Source of the DNA: Tenuifilaceae bacterium CYCD
GTDB taxonomy: Bacteria; Bacteroidota; Bacteroidia; Bacteroidales; Tenuifilaceae
NCBI GenBank assembly: GCA_036322835.1
Contig: AP027304.1
Coordinates: forward strand, 1,984,001-2,048,000
Reading direction: 5' to 3'
DNA length: 64,000 nucleotides
The notes below the pieces were generated by a model. The model saw nothing but the letters and a program-made list of their open reading frames with translations, was not told where the DNA came from and did no database searches. Numbering within the stretch: the stretch's first letter is position 1; every line of letters starts with the position of its first letter. Below, in pieces: positions 62,543-64,000 of the stretch. The position numbers and the translations under genes are program-made.

Positions 62543-63862
62543 ATGAAAGCCTTTTTCCAAACATTAAAGAATATTTACAAGATAGAGGATCTGCGTAAGC
62601 GGATTCTCTTTACTCTTGGTATTCTGCTTATTTATCGCTTGGGTAGTTTTGTTGTATTACCCGGACTTGATCCTGATAAATTAGGTGCATTGCAGGAACA
62701 AACAAAAGAAGGTATTATGGGGCTACTCGATATGTTTTCGGGAGGTGCTTTCCATAATGCATCAATATTTGCGCTGGGTATTATGCCTTACATTTCTGCA
62801 TCAATTGTAGTGCAGCTGTTAGGTATTGCAATACCTTATTTCCAGAGATTACAGAAAGAAGGCGAAAGTGGAAGAACAAAAATCAACCAAATTACTCGCT
62901 TGCTTACTGTTATCATCTTAATGCTACAGGGTCCTGCATACTTGGCTAACTTACATGCACAGTTACCAGAATCTGCATTTGTACTTCAGGGAGCGATGTT
63001 TACGATATCCTCTACAATTATCCTAATAGCTGGCACCATGTTTATTATGTGGCTTGGTGAAAAGATTACAGATAAGGGTATTGGTAATGGTATCTCGCTT
63101 ATCATTATGATAGGTATTATTGCTCGTTTACCTTTTGCATTTGCAGCGGAATTTTTCTCAAGAGCAGAAGAACTCTCTGGAGGTCTTGTTATGTTTTTAG
63201 TTGAGTTAATAATACTGTTCGTTGTGTTCATGTTCACTATCCTTTTAGTACAAGGTACTAGAAAGATTCCTGTGCAGTACGCAAAACGAATTGTAGGTAA
63301 CAAACAGTATGGCGGAGTACGTCAGTATATACCTTTAAAAGTAAATGCTGCAGGTGTAATGCCAATCATTTTTGCTCAGGCTTTGATGTTTATTCCTATG
63401 CTTTTTGCAAGATTTGATGCTACTGCAGGAATTGCTACTGCATTTAGTTACACTGGTTTCTTGTACAACTTTACCTTTGCAATTCTTATCGTTCTATTTA
63501 CTTATTTCTACACGGCTATTACGATTAACCCTAATCAAATGGCAGAGGATATGAAAAAGAATGGTGGGTTTATTCCAGGAGTAAAGCCTGGCAAGAAGAC
63601 GGTTGAATATTTAGATTCTATCATGTCTCGTATAACTCTTCCTGGTTCAATTTTCTTGGCAATAATTGCAATTTTACCAGCATTTGCCATGATTTTTGGT
63701 GTTAACAATCAGTTTGCCCATTTTTATGGTGGAACTTCTCTATTAATTCTTGTTGGTGTAGTACTAGATACTCTTCAACAAATTGAGAGCCACTTGTTAA
63801 TGAGACATTATGACGGATTGATGAAATCTGGAAGAATTAAAGGAAGAGCAGGCACATTTTAA
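62543..63862 (+). CDS. secY: Protein translocase subunit SecY
   Basis: A 439-residue, ten-helix channel of the Sec translocase. It begins with the amphipathic N-terminal helix (L-K-N-I-Y-K-I-E-D-L-R-K-R-I), has the plug-region G-G-A-F-H-N-A-S-I-F-A-L-G-I-M-P-Y-I-S-A-S-I, and the cytoplasmic loops Q-K-E-G-E-S-G-R and R-I-V-G-N-K-Q-Y-G-G. The large size and complete motifs indicate a normal channel. map follows 24 bases later. Confidence 0.98.
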   Translation: MKAFFQTLKNIYKIEDLRKRILFTLGILLIYRLGSFVVLPGLDPDKLGALQEQTKEGIMGLLDMFSGGAFHNASIFALGIMPYISASIVVQLLGIAIPYFQRLQKEGESGRTKINQITRLLTVIILMLQGPAYLANLHAQLPESAFVLQGAMFTISSTIILIAGTMFIMWLGEKITDKGIGNGISLIIMIGIIARLPFAFAAEFFSRAEELSGGLVMFLVELIILFVVFMFTILLVQGTRKIPVQYAKRIVGNKQYGGVRQYIPLKVNAAGVMPIIFAQALMFIPMLFARFDATAGIATAFSYTGFLYNFTFAILIVLFTYFYTAITINPNQMAEDMKKNGGFIPGVKPGKKTVEYLDSIMSRITLPGSIFLAIIAILPAFAMIFGVNNQFAHFYGGTSLLILVGVVLDTLQQIESHLLMRHYDGLMKSGRIKGRAGTF

Positions 63863-63886
63863 GGCGTAAGCCAAAAGTTCTTTATA

Positions 63887-64000
63887 ATGCTTTATACAAA
63901 AACCGAGGAAGAAATTGAGTTGCTGAGGCTGAACAATGATTTAGTATCAAGAACATTAGCCGAGGTAGCAAAAATAATTCAACCAGGTGTTACTACAAAA
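63887..64000 (+). CDS. map: Type I methionine aminopeptidase, N-terminal part (cut by window end)
   Basis: The frame runs from ATG 63887 through the window end (38 codons). The N terminus reads M-L-Y-T-K-T-E-E-E-I-E-L-L-R, followed by A-K-I-I-Q-P-G-V-T-T, which is the start of type I methionine aminopeptidases. The metal-binding residues lie beyond the window. The position after secY is the usual one for map. Confidence 0.9.
   Translation, partial: MLYTKTEEEIELLRLNNDLVSRTLAEVAKIIQPGVTTK

Overview
The window is from a Bacteroidota chromosome, most likely Bacteroidales. The promoters that can be read follow the Bacteroidota pattern (TTG, about 19-20 nt, TAnnTTTG). Shine-Dalgarno sites are weak or absent. 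fusA is followed directly by rpsJ with no tuf. MurE carries the meso-DAP signature D-N-P-R, and FtsZ ends in the N-S-Y-L-H-D-N-V-D tail I associate with this group. I cannot name a genus. No rRNA, tRNA or CRISPR was found.

Layout. Positions 1-16 kb are mixed accessory and housekeeping genes: a truncated GSCFA protein, a TrhA/hemolysin III membrane protein, a DUF2185 protein, a YqeY protein, a large thioester alpha-2-macroglobulin lipoprotein paired with PBP1C, an amino-acid racemase/permease pair, small membrane or secreted unknowns, and a GapN-like dehydrogenase. Positions 16.3-32.4 kb are a nearly complete dcw cluster (mraZ-rsmH-ftsL-ftsI-murE-mraY-murD-ftsW-murG-murC-ftsQ-ftsA-ftsZ) led by three MraZ-type boxes. 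Its spacers are peppered with short interspersed repeats. murF, murB and ddl are not in it.

Positions 32.6-47.3 kb hold PAP2-obgE, adk, hpt, a STAS-like protein, purE, a PorV/PorQ-like protein with a helix-hairpin-helix/outer-membrane-barrel protein, a complete IS256-family element with perfect ends and target duplication, a 42-bp tandem repeat, pyrE and a NUDIX gene with overlapping divergent start codons, a thioredoxin-fold protein with an altered active site, coaD, an exported Memo-AMMECR1 fusion, and an AT-rich unknown. Positions 47.5-64 kb hold an EF-G paralog lacking the catalytic histidine, then the fused str-S10-spc ribosomal operon from rpsL to secY and the start of map.

The window is mostly cell-wall, division and translation core. 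The least explained pieces are the Memo-AMMECR1 lipoprotein, the HhH-barrel pair, the GTPase-altered EF-G paralog, the SxxC thioredoxin-like protein, and three-hairpin palindromic repeats that share an architecture but not a sequence.
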